NCBI RefSeq assembly: GCF_001545925.1
Contig: NZ_LMVQ01000035.1
Span: 1-45,632, forward strand
Source of the DNA: Mycobacterium sp. NAZ190054
Lineage (GTDB): Bacteria > Actinomycetota > Actinomycetes > Mycobacteriales > Mycobacteriaceae
Direction of reading: 5' to 3'
DNA length: 45,632 bases
The position numbers and the translations under genes were made by a program. How positions within the stretch are numbered: position 1 is the first letter of the stretch; each line of letters opens with the position of its first letter. Below, in pieces: positions 12,836-20,875 of the stretch. The notes under the pieces were generated by a model, which saw only the letters and a program-made list of their open reading frames with translations, was not told where the DNA came from and ran no database searches.

Positions 12836-13617
12836 AGCCGACGAGCGACGTCGCCACCCGGGTGATCCCGTGCCTGGACGTGGACGCCGGGCGGGTGGTC
12901 AAGGGCGTCAACTTCGCCAACCTGCGCGACGCGGGGGATCCGGTGGAACTCGCCGCGGCCTACGACGCCGAGGGCGCCGACGAGTTGACCTTCCTCGACG
13001 TCACCGCGTCGTCGTCGGGGCGCGCCACGATGCTGGAGGTGGTGCGGCGCACCGCCGAGCAGGTGTTCATCCCGCTCACGGTCGGCGGCGGTGTGCGTTC
13101 GGTCGCCGATGTCGACGTGCTGTTGCGGGCGGGGGCAGACAAGGTGTCGGTGAACACCGCGGCGATCGCCCGGCCGGAACTGCTCTCGGAGCTGTCGCGC
13201 CAGTTCGGCTCGCAGTGCATCGTGTTGTCGGTCGATGCCCGCACGGTGCCCGAGGGTTCACAGCCGACACCGTCGGGCTGGGAGGTCACCACCCACGGCG
13301 GCCGTCGCGGCACCGGGATCGACGCGGTCGAATGGGCGGCCCGCGGCGCGGAACTCGGGGTGGGGGAGATCCTGCTCAACTCGATGGACGCCGACGGCAC
13401 CAAGACCGGATTCGACCTGAAGATGCTGCGCGCGGTGCGCGGCGCCGTCACGGTGCCGGTGATCGCCAGCGGCGGTGCGGGCGCGGTCGAACATTTCGCA
13501 CCGGCCGTCTTCGCCGGGGCCGACGCGGTGCTGGCGGCCAGCGTGTTCCATTTCCGGGATCTGACCGTCGGTCAGGTGAAGGCAGCGATGAAAGCCGAAG
13601 GGATCGTGGTGCGATGA
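12832..13617 (+). CDS. hisF: Imidazole glycerol phosphate synthase, cyclase subunit
   Basis: 261 residues, TIM barrel partner of HisH. It forms IGP and AICAR from PRFAR and ammonia. Seen: [18 protein letters not shown] with the first catalytic Asp, [19 protein letters not shown] and [15 protein letters not shown] with the second Asp, then [16 protein letters not shown] 12832 overlaps the impA stop; the stop overlaps hisI (ATGA). Confidence 0.96.
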   Translation: MKPTSDVATRVIPCLDVDAGRVVKGVNFANLRDAGDPVELAAAYDAEGADELTFLDVTASSSGRATMLEVVRRTAEQVFIPLTVGGGVRSVADVDVLLRAGADKVSVNTAAIARPELLSELSRQFGSQCIVLSVDARTVPEGSQPTPSGWEVTTHGGRRGTGIDAVEWAARGAELGVGEILLNSMDADGTKTGFDLKMLRAVRGAVTVPVIASGGAGAVEHFAPAVFAGADAVLAASVFHFRDLTVGQVKAAMKAEGIVVR

Positions 13618-13961
13618 GTCTGGACCCGGCGATCGCAGCACGGCTGAAGCGCAACGCCGACGGACTGTTCACCGCGGTGGTGCAGGAGCGTGCCACGGGC
13701 CAGGTGCTGATGGTCGCCTGGATGGACGACGACGCGCTCGCGCGGACCTTGGAAACCCGTGAGGCGACTTATTTTTCGCGCTCGCGCAACGAGCAGTGGG
13801 TGAAGGGACTCACGTCCGGGCACACCCAGTACGTGCATTCGGTGCGGCTGGACTGCGACGGCGACACCGTGCTGTTGGAGGTCGACCAGGTCGGCGCGGC
13901 CTGCCACACCGGCGACCACACGTGCTTCGACGCCGACCTGCTGCTGGGTCCGCAGACCTAG
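13614..13961 (+). CDS. hisI: Phosphoribosyl-AMP cyclohydrolase
   Basis: 115 residues, monofunctional PRA-CH that opens the adenine ring of PR-AMP. Seen: [32 protein letters not shown] and the zinc-binding stretch LDCDGDTVL followed by [11 protein letters not shown]. There is no HisE pyrophosphohydrolase domain, so hisE must be elsewhere, as in M. tuberculosis. Last gene of the his operon; its TAG lies within the left arm of an inverted repeat. Confidence 0.96.
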   Translation: MSLDPAIAARLKRNADGLFTAVVQERATGQVLMVAWMDDDALARTLETREATYFSRSRNEQWVKGLTSGHTQYVHSVRLDCDGDTVLLEVDQVGAACHTGDHTCFDADLLLGPQT

Positions 13962-13996
13962 TGTCGCCAGTCTGAATTCGGTTCACGGGTGTGAGG
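13958..13996. repeat. Left arm of a 39-bp imperfect inverted repeat around the SnoaL-like gene
   Basis: Matches the reverse complement of 14506-14544 at 33 of 39 positions by eye; the longest identical run is GGTTCACGGGTGTG. It contains the hisI stop codon. The two arms enclose a 509-bp interval carrying the SnoaL-like gene's promoter region and most of that gene. Confidence 0.75.
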
Positions 13997-14042
13997 TGGG
14001 ACGGTCGTGTCGCAGCTTCCGCATGACCTCTGTGGCAGGTGT

Positions 14043-14052
14043 TGACATGTCA
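14043..14052. promoter_or_regulatory. Palindrome TGACATGTCA, possible operator
   Basis: A perfect 10-bp palindrome 30 bases before the ATG of the SnoaL-like gene. It overlaps a TTGACA sequence (14042-14047) that could be a -35 element; no well-spaced -10 box is evident. No regulator gene is adjacent. Confidence 0.4.
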
Positions 14053-14082
14053 CATCTCAACGCTCCGCGGTGTCTATAGGAC

Positions 14083-14544
14083 ATGACTGAGGACACGACC
14101 GACGAAGCGACGCTGCGGCGGTTCCATGACGCCACCAACAGCCGCGACACCGAGACCATCTCGACGATGATCGACGAGATCGTGGATCCGGATGTGCTCT
14201 TCCACGCGCCGGTACCGATGGACGCGGCGGGCCCGCAGGCACTCAAGCAGGTGTGGGAGGTGCTGCCGCGTGCGTTTCCCGATCTTCATGTCGAGGTCGA
14301 GGACGTGATTGCGCAGGGCGACAAGGTCGTTTGCCGGAACACGGTGACCGGTACCCACCTGGGCGAGTACCGGGGCCTGCCGCCGACCGGCAAATCGGTC
14401 GCCTACAGCGAGATCTTCATATTCCGCTTCGCCGGCGGTCGAATCGCCGAGATCTGGGGTGTTGTCGACGTGCTGTCACAGCTGCGACAACTCGGTGCCC
14501 TTCCGCCCCACACCCGTGAACCACATTCAGACGCGCGTCACTAG
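14083..14544 (+). CDS. SnoaL-like ester cyclase / NTF2-fold protein
   Basis: 153 residues with a SnoaL/NTF2-like fold. Typical features are an N-terminal helix with RRFHDATNSRDTETI, DPDVLFHAPVPMDAAG, AFPDLHVEVEDVIAQGDKVVCRNTVTGTHLGEYRGLPPTGK and the closing strand FRFAGGRIAEIWGVVD. Such proteins include polyketide cyclases and many small proteins of unknown substrate. It stands alone, 121 bases after hisI, where M. tuberculosis has chaA. Its stop TAG shares the tetranucleotide CTAG with the stop of the convergent ABC ATPase and lies in the right arm of the inverted repeat. Confidence 0.85.
   Translation: MTEDTTDEATLRRFHDATNSRDTETISTMIDEIVDPDVLFHAPVPMDAAGPQALKQVWEVLPRAFPDLHVEVEDVIAQGDKVVCRNTVTGTHLGEYRGLPPTGKSVAYSEIFIFRFAGGRIAEIWGVVDVLSQLRQLGALPPHTREPHSDARH
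14506..14544. repeat. Right arm of the 39-bp imperfect inverted repeat
   Basis: Reverse complement of 13958-13996 with about six mismatches. It encodes the last dozen codons of the SnoaL-like protein and contains the stop codons of both convergent genes. I see no target-site duplication outside the arms, and no transposase. Confidence 0.75.
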
Positions 14545-15335
14545 ACGATGCGGCTGGCCTTCGCGCGGGCGGTCCAGCGTCCTTCGTCGTAGCCGACCAC
14601 GACGGGATGGGCGAACGCCTCCGAGACGGTGTCGGTGGTGATCGTCTCGCGGGCCGGCCCGCTGGCCACCGCGCGCCCCTCGGCGATCAACAGCGCGTGC
14701 GTGGTCGTCGTCGGCAGTTCCTCGAGGTGATGGGTGACCAGGATCGACGCCACCTCGGGATGGGTCTGGTCGAGCGAGTCGATGGTCTCCAGCAGCTGTT
14801 CACGGGCCGCCACGTCCAGCCCGGTCGACGGTTCGTCGAGCAGCAGCAACCGCGGCTCGGCAATCAGCGCCCGCGCGATCAGGGTGCGGCCGCGTTCCCC
14901 CTGCGACAGCGTCGGCCACACGTCGTCGGCCTTGTGGGACAACCCGACCGCCGAGATCATCGCGTCGGCGCGGTCGCTCTCCGCGGCCGACGGTGCCCAC
15001 CGCATCGGAGTGTCGATGGTGGCGGTGATGCCGGTCAGCACCACCTCGCGCACCGTCAGCGGGTACTGCAGCTGATGGCGCGGATTGACGTGCCCGATGT
15101 GGTGACGCAGCCCGGCCAGGTCCACCCGGCCCAACTGGTCGCCGAGGATGCGCACCGTGCCCGATGTCGGAAAGGTCACGGCCGCACAGAAACCCAGCAG
15201 TGTGCTCTTGCCGGCGCCGTTGGGTCCCAACAGCGCCCAGTGCTCGCCGGAGTTCACGGTCAGCGAGACACCGTCGATGATCTGTTTGCCGCTGCGGCGG
15301 AACGTGACGTCGGTGAGTTCGAGGACCGGCGTCAT
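14541..15335 (-). CDS. ABC transporter ATP-binding protein (YlmA/ModF-like)
   Basis: 264 residues, one nucleotide-binding domain. Walker A is GPNGAGKST, the Q-loop region is HVNPRHQLQYPLTVREVV, the signature is LSQGERGR, Walker B is RLLLLDEPSTGLD, and the H-loop is ILVTHHLEE. There is no membrane domain and no permease gene beside it, so it resembles stand-alone ATPases of the YlmA/ModF type. ATG 15333-15335 overlaps the bcp stop by four bases, so it is cotranscribed and coupled with the peroxiredoxin. The long open frame upstream of this ATG is antisense noise. Confidence 0.88.
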   Translation of the reverse strand: MTPVLELTDVTFRRSGKQIIDGVSLTVNSGEHWALLGPNGAGKSTLLGFCAAVTFPTSGTVRILGDQLGRVDLAGLRHHIGHVNPRHQLQYPLTVREVVLTGITATIDTPMRWAPSAAESDRADAMISAVGLSHKADDVWPTLSQGERGRTLIARALIAEPRLLLLDEPSTGLDVAAREQLLETIDSLDQTHPEVASILVTHHLEELPTTTTHALLIAEGRAVASGPARETITTDTVSEAFAHPVVVGYDEGRWTARAKASRIV

Positions 15336-15799
15336 GAGCGGCGCCGCAACGCTGCCAGGGCCTTGTCGGCGTGGGTTTCCATGCTGAACTCGCTGGCGAT
15401 GACCTCCAGCACCGTGCGGTCGGTGTCGATGACGAACGTGGTGCGCTTGACCGGCATGAACTTGCCGAGCAGCCCGCGTTTGACCCCGAACTGTGTCGCC
15501 ACCGTGCCCTCGGTGTCCGACAGCAGCGGGTAGTCGAACTTCTGCTGATCGGCGAATTTGGCCTGCTTGTCGACCGGGTCGGCACTGATGCCGACGCGGG
15601 TGGCGCCGACGGCGGCGAACTCGGTTGCCAGGTCCCGGAAGTGGCAGGCCTCCTTGGTGCAACCCGGCGTCATCGCGGCCGGGTAGAAGAACAGCACCAC
15701 CGGACCGGCGGCGAGCAGGCCCGTCAGCGACGTCGCCGTCCCTGTCTGGTCCGGCAGTTCGAAATCGGCGACCCGATCACCCGGTTTGAGGGGATTCAT
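15332..15799 (-). CDS. bcp: Thiol peroxiredoxin, PrxQ/BCP type
   Basis: 155 residues, single thioredoxin-fold domain reducing hydroperoxides in the cytosol. The peroxidatic cysteine is Cys47 in [10 protein letters not shown], and the resolving cysteine is Cys52, five residues later, the atypical 2-Cys arrangement of PrxQ. Matches Rv1608c (BcpB) in place and size. The start at 15799 follows TACGGT plus seven bases on the minus strand, with no ribosome site, so the mRNA is probably leaderless. The promoter overlaps that of divergent trpE. Confidence 0.93.
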   Translation of the reverse strand: MNPLKPGDRVADFELPDQTGTATSLTGLLAAGPVVLFFYPAAMTPGCTKEACHFRDLATEFAAVGATRVGISADPVDKQAKFADQQKFDYPLLSDTEGTVATQFGVKRGLLGKFMPVKRTTFVIDTDRTVLEVIASEFSMETHADKALAALRRRS

Positions 15800-15806
15800 G
15801 TTCTCA

Positions 15807-15812
15807 ACCGTA
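15807..15812 (-). promoter_or_regulatory. Candidate -10 box of bcp (leaderless)
   Basis: On the minus strand TACGGT fits TANNNT and is followed by seven bases and the bcp ATG at 15799. The transcript would begin at or next to the start codon. Confidence 0.55.
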
Positions 15813-15814
15813 CT

Positions 15815-15825
15815 TCTGGGACAAT
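15815..15825 (+). promoter_or_regulatory. Promoter element of the trp operon (TCTGGGACAAT)
   Basis: The same 11 bases as before hisD; GACAAT occupies 15820-15825 and the trpE GTG begins seven bases after the last T. The bcp -10 box on the other strand is only seven bases away, so the two promoters overlap. There is no room for a leader peptide or attenuator. Confidence 0.6.
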
Positions 15826-15831
15826 CTCGGG

Positions 15832-17358
15832 GTGCAGACGACCGCCACCCTCAGCGTGACCACGACGCGTGAGGACTTCCGGGCGCTGGCCGCCGAGCAC
15901 CGCGTGGTCCCGGTGACCCGCAAAGTGCTCGCCGACAGCGAGACGCCGTTGTCGGCGTACCGCAAACTCGCCGCCAACCGCCCCGGAACGTTCCTCCTCG
16001 AGTCGGCCGAGAACGGCCGGTCGTGGTCGCGCTGGTCGTTCATCGGTGCCGGCGCCCCGTCGGCGCTGACGGTCCGTGACGGCGAGGCGGTCTGGCTGGG
16101 TGTCATCCCGCGGGACGCGCCCTCCGCGGGTGATCCGTTGCAGGCGCTGCGCGCGACGCTGGCGTTGCTGGAGACCGCGCCGCTGCCCGGGCTGCCGCCG
16201 CTGTCGTCGGGGCTGGTCGGCTTCTTCACCTACGACATGGTGCGCCGCTTGGAGCGGTTGCCCGAGCTGACCGTCGATGATCTCGGGTTGCCCGACATGA
16301 TGCTGCTGCTGGCCACCGACATCGCCGCGGTCGACCATCACGAGGGCACGATCACGTTGGTGGCCAACGCGGTGAACTGGAACGGCACCGACGAACGCGT
16401 CGACTGGGCCTACGACGACGCCGTGGCCCGGTTGGACGTGATGACCGCGGCGCTGGCCGAACCGCTGACCTCGACCGTCGCGACGTTCCACCGACCGGCG
16501 CCCGAGCACCGGGCCCAGCGCACCGTCGAGGAGTACACCGCGATCGTCGACAAGCTCGTCGGTGACATCGAGGCCGGCGAGGCGTTCCAGGTGGTGCCGT
16601 CGCAACGCTTCGAGATGGACACCGCCGCCGATCCGCTCGACGTGTACCGGATGCTGCGGGTGACCAACCCGAGCCCCTACATGTATCTGCTCAACGTTCC
16701 CGACGAGCATGGCGGACTTGACTTCTCGATCGTCGGGTCCAGCCCCGAAGCGCTGGTCACCGTCAAGGACGGACGCGCGACCACGCACCCGATCGCGGGC
16801 ACCCGGTGGCGCGGCGACACCGAGGAGGAGGACCTTCTGCTGGAGAAGGAACTGCTCTCCGACGAGAAGGAGCGGTCCGAGCATCTGATGCTCGTCGACC
16901 TCGGCCGCAACGACCTGGGCCGGGTCTGCCTGCCCGGGACGGTGAAGGTCGAGGACTACAGCCACATCGAGCGCTACAGCCACGTCATGCACCTGGTGTC
17001 CACGGTCACCGGGCTGCTCGCCGACGACAAGACCGCGCTGGACGCCGTGACGGCGTGTTTCCCGGCCGGGACGCTGTCCGGTGCGCCGAAAGTCCGGGCG
17101 ATGGAGTTGATCGAGGAGGTCGAGAAGACCCGGCGCGGCCTCTACGGCGGGGTGCTCGGCTACCTCGACTTCGTCGGCAACGCGGACTTCGCGATCGCGA
17201 TCCGCACCGCACTGATGCGCGGCGGCACCGCCTACGTGCAGGCCGGCGGTGGTGTCGTCGCCGACTCGAACGGGCCCTACGAGTACAACGAGGCGGCCAA
17301 CAAGGCCCGCGCGGTACTGGCGGCGATCGCGGCGGCCGAGACGCTGAGCGAGCCGTGA
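15832..17358 (+). CDS. trpE: Anthranilate synthase component I
   Basis: 508 residues. Converts chorismate to anthranilate with ammonia from TrpG. The tryptophan feedback site LLES-x10-S is intact (residues 55-58 and Ser69). Chorismate-site blocks include [52 protein letters not shown] and [12 protein letters not shown] 15832 follows a GACAAT box by six bases, suggesting leaderless initiation. The amidotransferase subunit TrpG and TrpD are not in this window. Overlaps the next gene by four bases (GTGA). Confidence 0.96.
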   Translation: MQTTATLSVTTTREDFRALAAEHRVVPVTRKVLADSETPLSAYRKLAANRPGTFLLESAENGRSWSRWSFIGAGAPSALTVRDGEAVWLGVIPRDAPSAGDPLQALRATLALLETAPLPGLPPLSSGLVGFFTYDMVRRLERLPELTVDDLGLPDMMLLLATDIAAVDHHEGTITLVANAVNWNGTDERVDWAYDDAVARLDVMTAALAEPLTSTVATFHRPAPEHRAQRTVEEYTAIVDKLVGDIEAGEAFQVVPSQRFEMDTAADPLDVYRMLRVTNPSPYMYLLNVPDEHGGLDFSIVGSSPEALVTVKDGRATTHPIAGTRWRGDTEEEDLLLEKELLSDEKERSEHLMLVDLGRNDLGRVCLPGTVKVEDYSHIERYSHVMHLVSTVTGLLADDKTALDAVTACFPAGTLSGAPKVRAMELIEEVEKTRRGLYGGVLGYLDFVGNADFAIAIRTALMRGGTAYVQAGGGVVADSNGPYEYNEAANKARAVLAAIAAAETLSEP

Positions 17359-17936
17359 CCCGCGTCGCGCAACTCCTGCTGGTGCTCGCCGCGGCGGGCC
17401 TGTGGGGGGCGTCGCGGCTGACCTGGGTGCAGATCACGTCGTTCGACGGCCTCGGGCAGCCGAAGACGACCGACCTGGCCGGCTCGACGTGGTCGACGGC
17501 GCTGGTCCCGCTCGCGCTGCTGGTCCTCGCCGCCGCCGTCGCCGCGCTCGCGGTGCGCGGTTGGCCGTTGCGGGTGCTGGCGGTGCTGGTCGCGGGTGCG
17601 AGCGCCGGCATGGGCTATCTGGCGATCAGTCTGTGGGTGATCGCCGACGACGCCGTGCGCGCCACCCGGCTGGCCGACGTGCCGGTGACGGATCTGCTCG
17701 ACACGCAGCGGCACTACACCGGTGCGGTGGTCACGTTGGTCGCCGCGGTGCTGTCGCTGCTCGGCGCCGTGCTGTTGATGCGCTCGGCGACCCACAGGCG
17801 CGCCGAGGCGTCGCGGTACACGCGTCGCCGCGCCGCGGGGGACGACATCGGTGACGTGGGGCTGTCGGAGCGGATGATCTGGGACGCCCTCGACGAGGGA
17901 CGCGACCCGACCAACCCGGACAACCAGGGGCGGTGA
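17355..17936 (+). CDS. Trp-region conserved membrane protein (TIGR02234-type, Rv1610-like)
   Basis: 193 residues with four predicted membrane segments: about residues 5-20, 48-65, 71-93 and 119-140. A short extracellular loop follows the first segment ([19 protein letters not shown]), and the C-terminus is basic then acidic. Found in actinobacterial trp operons between trpE and trpC; function unknown. GTG 17355 overlaps the trpE stop. Coupling to trpE suggests a role linked to tryptophan or its precursors, which is inference only. Confidence 0.88.
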   Translation: MTRVAQLLLVLAAAGLWGASRLTWVQITSFDGLGQPKTTDLAGSTWSTALVPLALLVLAAAVAALAVRGWPLRVLAVLVAGASAGMGYLAISLWVIADDAVRATRLADVPVTDLLDTQRHYTGAVVTLVAAVLSLLGAVLLMRSATHRRAEASRYTRRRAAGDDIGDVGLSERMIWDALDEGRDPTNPDNQGR

Positions 17937-17958
17937 CGAAGCATGGCTCGGTGGCGAC

Positions 17959-17964
17959 TACCCT
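17959..17964 (+). promoter_or_regulatory. Possible internal promoter before trpC
   Basis: TACCCT fits TANNNT in the 72-bp gap before trpC. An ATG at 17970, in frame with trpC, begins five bases later, so a leaderless transcript giving a 13-residue longer TrpC is conceivable. Weak evidence: spacing is shorter than at the other leaderless candidates. Confidence 0.3.
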
Positions 17965-18008
17965 TCGTTATGAATCGGACGGCCGTCAGGGGAAGGGAAA
18001 CGACGCCT

Positions 18009-18827
18009 ATGGGTTCGGCGACCGTGCTCGACTCCATCATCGAGGGAGTCCGCGCTGACGTTGCCGCTCGCGAAGCCGTCGTCAGCTTGGACGAGGTCAA
18101 GGAGCAGGCCAGGCGCGCCCCGGCGCCGATCGACGTGATGGCCGCGCTGCGTGCGCCCGGTATCGCAGTCATCGCCGAGGTCAAGCGGGCCAGCCCGTCG
18201 CGCGGAGAGTTGGCCCCGATCGGCGATCCGGCCGCGCTCGCCCGTGCCTACGAGGACGGCGGTGCGCGGGTCATCAGCGTGCTGACCGAACAGCGGCGCT
18301 TCAACGGCTCACTGGACGATCTCGACGCGGTGCGCGCCGCAGTGTCGATTCCCGTGCTGCGCAAGGACTTTATCGTTCGGCCCTACCAGATCCACGAAGC
18401 CCGGGCCCACGGTGCGGACATGCTGCTGCTGATCGTGGCGGCTCTCGAACAGCCCGCGCTGGAGTCGCTTCTCGAGCGCACCGAATCGCTGGGCATGACG
18501 GCCCTGGTCGAGGTGCACACCGAGGAGGAGGCGGACAGGGCCCTGCAGGCGGGTGCGTCGGTGATCGGGGTGAACGCCCGTGATCTCAAGACCCTGGAGG
18601 TCGACCGGGACTGCTTCGCCAGGATCGCCCCCGGACTGCCGAGCAAGGTGATCCGCGTCGCCGAGTCGGGCGTGCGCGGCACCGCCGACCTGCTGGCCTA
18701 CGCCGGCGCCGGTGCCGATGCGGTGCTCGTCGGCGAGGGCCTCGTCACCAGTGGGGATCCGCGCGGCGCTGTCGCCGACCTGGTCACCGCCGGCACCCAT
18801 CCGTCGTGCCCGAAACCCGCGCGTTAA
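18009..18827 (+). CDS. trpC: Indole-3-glycerol phosphate synthase
   Basis: 272 residues, the same length as the M. tuberculosis enzyme, TIM barrel. Converts CdRP to indoleglycerol phosphate. Seen: [13 protein letters not shown] with catalytic Glu and Lys, [33 protein letters not shown] with the catalytic Lys, [27 protein letters not shown] and [11 protein letters not shown] 18009 gives the family N-terminus ([18 protein letters not shown]); an in-frame ATG at 17970 would add 13 residues. Confidence 0.95.
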   Translation: MGSATVLDSIIEGVRADVAAREAVVSLDEVKEQARRAPAPIDVMAALRAPGIAVIAEVKRASPSRGELAPIGDPAALARAYEDGGARVISVLTEQRRFNGSLDDLDAVRAAVSIPVLRKDFIVRPYQIHEARAHGADMLLLIVAALEQPALESLLERTESLGMTALVEVHTEEEADRALQAGASVIGVNARDLKTLEVDRDCFARIAPGLPSKVIRVAESGVRGTADLLAYAGAGADAVLVGEGLVTSGDPRGAVADLVTAGTHPSCPKPAR

Positions 18828-20090
18828 GTGGTCGACTTCGCCGGTCCCGAACTGCCGCGCGCCAGCGCCGCGGTCGCCGAGCCCACGTCCCACGACCCCG
18901 ACGAGCGGGGTCACTTCGGTGTCTACGGCGGCAGGTACGTCCCCGAGGCGCTGATGGCCGTCATCGAGGAGGTGACCGCCGCCTACGAGAAGGCCCGCGG
19001 TGACCAGGCGTTCCTCGACGAACTCGACAGGCTGCAGCGGCACTACACCGGGCGACCGTCACCCCTGTACGAGGCCGAGCGGCTCAGCGAGCACGCCGGC
19101 GGTTCGCGGATCTTCCTGAAGCGAGAAGACCTCAACCACACCGGATCCCACAAGATCAACAACGTGCTGGGCCAGGCGCTGCTGGCCAAGCAGATGGGCA
19201 AGACCCGGGTCATCGCCGAGACGGGCGCGGGCCAGCACGGTGTCGCGACGGCGACGGCGTGCGCGTTGTTGGGCCTGGAGTGCGTCATCTACATGGGTGC
19301 CGTCGACACTGCGCGTCAGGCGCTCAACGTGGCCCGGATGCGGTTGCTCGGAGCGTCGGTGGTCGCGGTGGAGTCCGGTTCGAAGACGTTGAAGGACGCG
19401 ATCAACGAGACCTTCCGCGACTGGGTCACCAATGCCGACAACACGTACTACTGCTTCGGCACGGCCGCGGGCCCGCACCCGTTCCCGATGATGGTGCGTG
19501 ACTTCCAGCGGGTGATCGGCCTGGAAGCACGCGCCCAGATGCTCGACCAGGCCCACCGGTTGCCCGACGCGGTCGTCGCTTGCGTGGGCGGCGGGTCCAA
19601 CGCCATCGGGATCTTCCACGCGTTCATCGACGATCCCGGTGTGCAGCTGTTCGGGTTCGAAGCCGCCGGTGACGGCGTCGAAACCGGCCGCCACGCCGCG
19701 ACGTTCACCGGTGGATCGCCGGGAGCCTTCCAGGGGTCGTACTCGTACCTGCTGCAGGACGAGGACGGTCAGACCATCGAGTCGCACTCCATCTCGGCGG
19801 GTCTGGACTATCCGGGGGTAGGCCCTGAGCACGCGTTGCTCAAGGACGTGGGCCGGGCTCAGTACCGGCCGATCACCGATACCGAGGCGATGGACGCACT
19901 GTCGCTGCTGAGCCGCACCGAGGGGATCATCCCGGCGATTGAATCCGCGCACGCGGTGGCCGGCGCCCTGAAGCTGGGCAGGGAGCTGGGATCCGGGTCC
20001 CTCATCCTGGTGAACGTGTCCGGTCGCGGCGACAAGGACGTCGAGACAGCGGCCAAGTGGTTCGGTCTGTTGGAGGACGGGGCGAAATGA
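18828..20090 (+). CDS. trpB: Tryptophan synthase beta chain
   Basis: 420 residues, PLP enzyme joining indole and serine. PLP-binding Lys109 is in [11 protein letters not shown]; the substrate loop is AETGAGQHG, and the phosphate-binding loop is [22 protein letters not shown] near residue 29 is the usual N-terminal signature. GTG 18828 follows the trpC stop with no gap. The stop overlaps the trpA start (ATGA), fitting 1:1 synthesis of the alpha/beta complex. Confidence 0.97.
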   Translation: MVDFAGPELPRASAAVAEPTSHDPDERGHFGVYGGRYVPEALMAVIEEVTAAYEKARGDQAFLDELDRLQRHYTGRPSPLYEAERLSEHAGGSRIFLKREDLNHTGSHKINNVLGQALLAKQMGKTRVIAETGAGQHGVATATACALLGLECVIYMGAVDTARQALNVARMRLLGASVVAVESGSKTLKDAINETFRDWVTNADNTYYCFGTAAGPHPFPMMVRDFQRVIGLEARAQMLDQAHRLPDAVVACVGGGSNAIGIFHAFIDDPGVQLFGFEAAGDGVETGRHAATFTGGSPGAFQGSYSYLLQDEDGQTIESHSISAGLDYPGVGPEHALLKDVGRAQYRPITDTEAMDALSLLSRTEGIIPAIESAHAVAGALKLGRELGSGSLILVNVSGRGDKDVETAAKWFGLLEDGAK

Positions 20091-20875
20091 GCCGGCTGGC
20101 TGGACTGTTCGATTCCTGCCGCGCCGAGAGCCGCTCGGCGCTGATCGGCTATCTGCCCACGGGATTCCCCGACGTCGAATCCTCCATCGCGGCGATGGTC
20201 GCTCTGGTCGAATCCGGCTGCGACATCGTCGAAGTCGGGGTCGCCTACTCCGACCCCGGTATGGACGGGCCGACGATCGCAGCGGCGACCGAGGTAGCAC
20301 TGCGCGGGGGTGTTCGGGTGAACGACGCGCTGCGAGCGGTCGAGGCGATCAGCAACGCCGGCGGCAGTGCAGTGGTGATGACCTACTGGAACCCGGTGCT
20401 GCGCAAAGGTGTTGACACGTTTGCCCGGGACCTGGCCGCGGCGGGCGGACTGGGCATGATCACCCCGGATCTGATCCCGGACGAAGCAGAGGAGTGGCTG
20501 GCGGCTTCGGAAGCCCACGACCTCGACCGGATCTTCCTGGTGGCTCCGTCCTCGACACCGGAGCGGCTGGCCGCGACCGTGCGGGCCTCGCGAGGGTTCG
20601 TCTACGCGGCTTCGACGATGGGCGTCACCGGCGCCCGCGACGCGGTGTCGAACGCCGCGCCGGAGCTCGTGCGCCGGGTCAAATCGGTCTCCGACATCCC
20701 GGTCGGGGTGGGCCTGGGGGTTCGCTCACGGGAGCAGGCTGCCGAGATCGGCGCCTACGCCGACGGAGTCATCGTCGGATCGGCCCTGGTGTCGGCCCTC
20801 AAGGAGGGCATTCCGGCGGTGCGGGCGCTGACCGCGGAACTCGCTGACGGTGTGCGGCAGAGGATCACTGCGTGA
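20087..20875 (+). CDS. trpA: Tryptophan synthase alpha chain
   Basis: 262 residues, TIM barrel cleaving indoleglycerol phosphate. The catalytic pair Glu49 and Asp60 is visible in [17 protein letters not shown], with the same numbering as the Salmonella enzyme. The loop [20 protein letters not shown] and the phosphate-binding [11 protein letters not shown] and VIVGSALV are present. Ends in TGA overlapping the GTG of lgt, so lgt is cotranscribed with the trp genes. Confidence 0.96.
   Translation: MSRLAGLFDSCRAESRSALIGYLPTGFPDVESSIAAMVALVESGCDIVEVGVAYSDPGMDGPTIAAATEVALRGGVRVNDALRAVEAISNAGGSAVVMTYWNPVLRKGVDTFARDLAAAGGLGMITPDLIPDEAEEWLAASEAHDLDRIFLVAPSSTPERLAATVRASRGFVYAASTMGVTGARDAVSNAAPELVRRVKSVSDIPVGVGLGVRSREQAAEIGAYADGVIVGSALVSALKEGIPAVRALTAELADGVRQRITA

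Noticed and set aside
13962..14082. Transposon insertion site next to the SnoaL-like gene
   Set aside because: No transposase, no integrase, and no target-site duplication outside the inverted repeat arms; only the repeat itself is reported.
15800..15831. Attenuator or leader peptide before trpE
   Set aside because: Only 32 bases separate bcp and trpE, and the -10 box lies six bases before the GTG; no leader fits.
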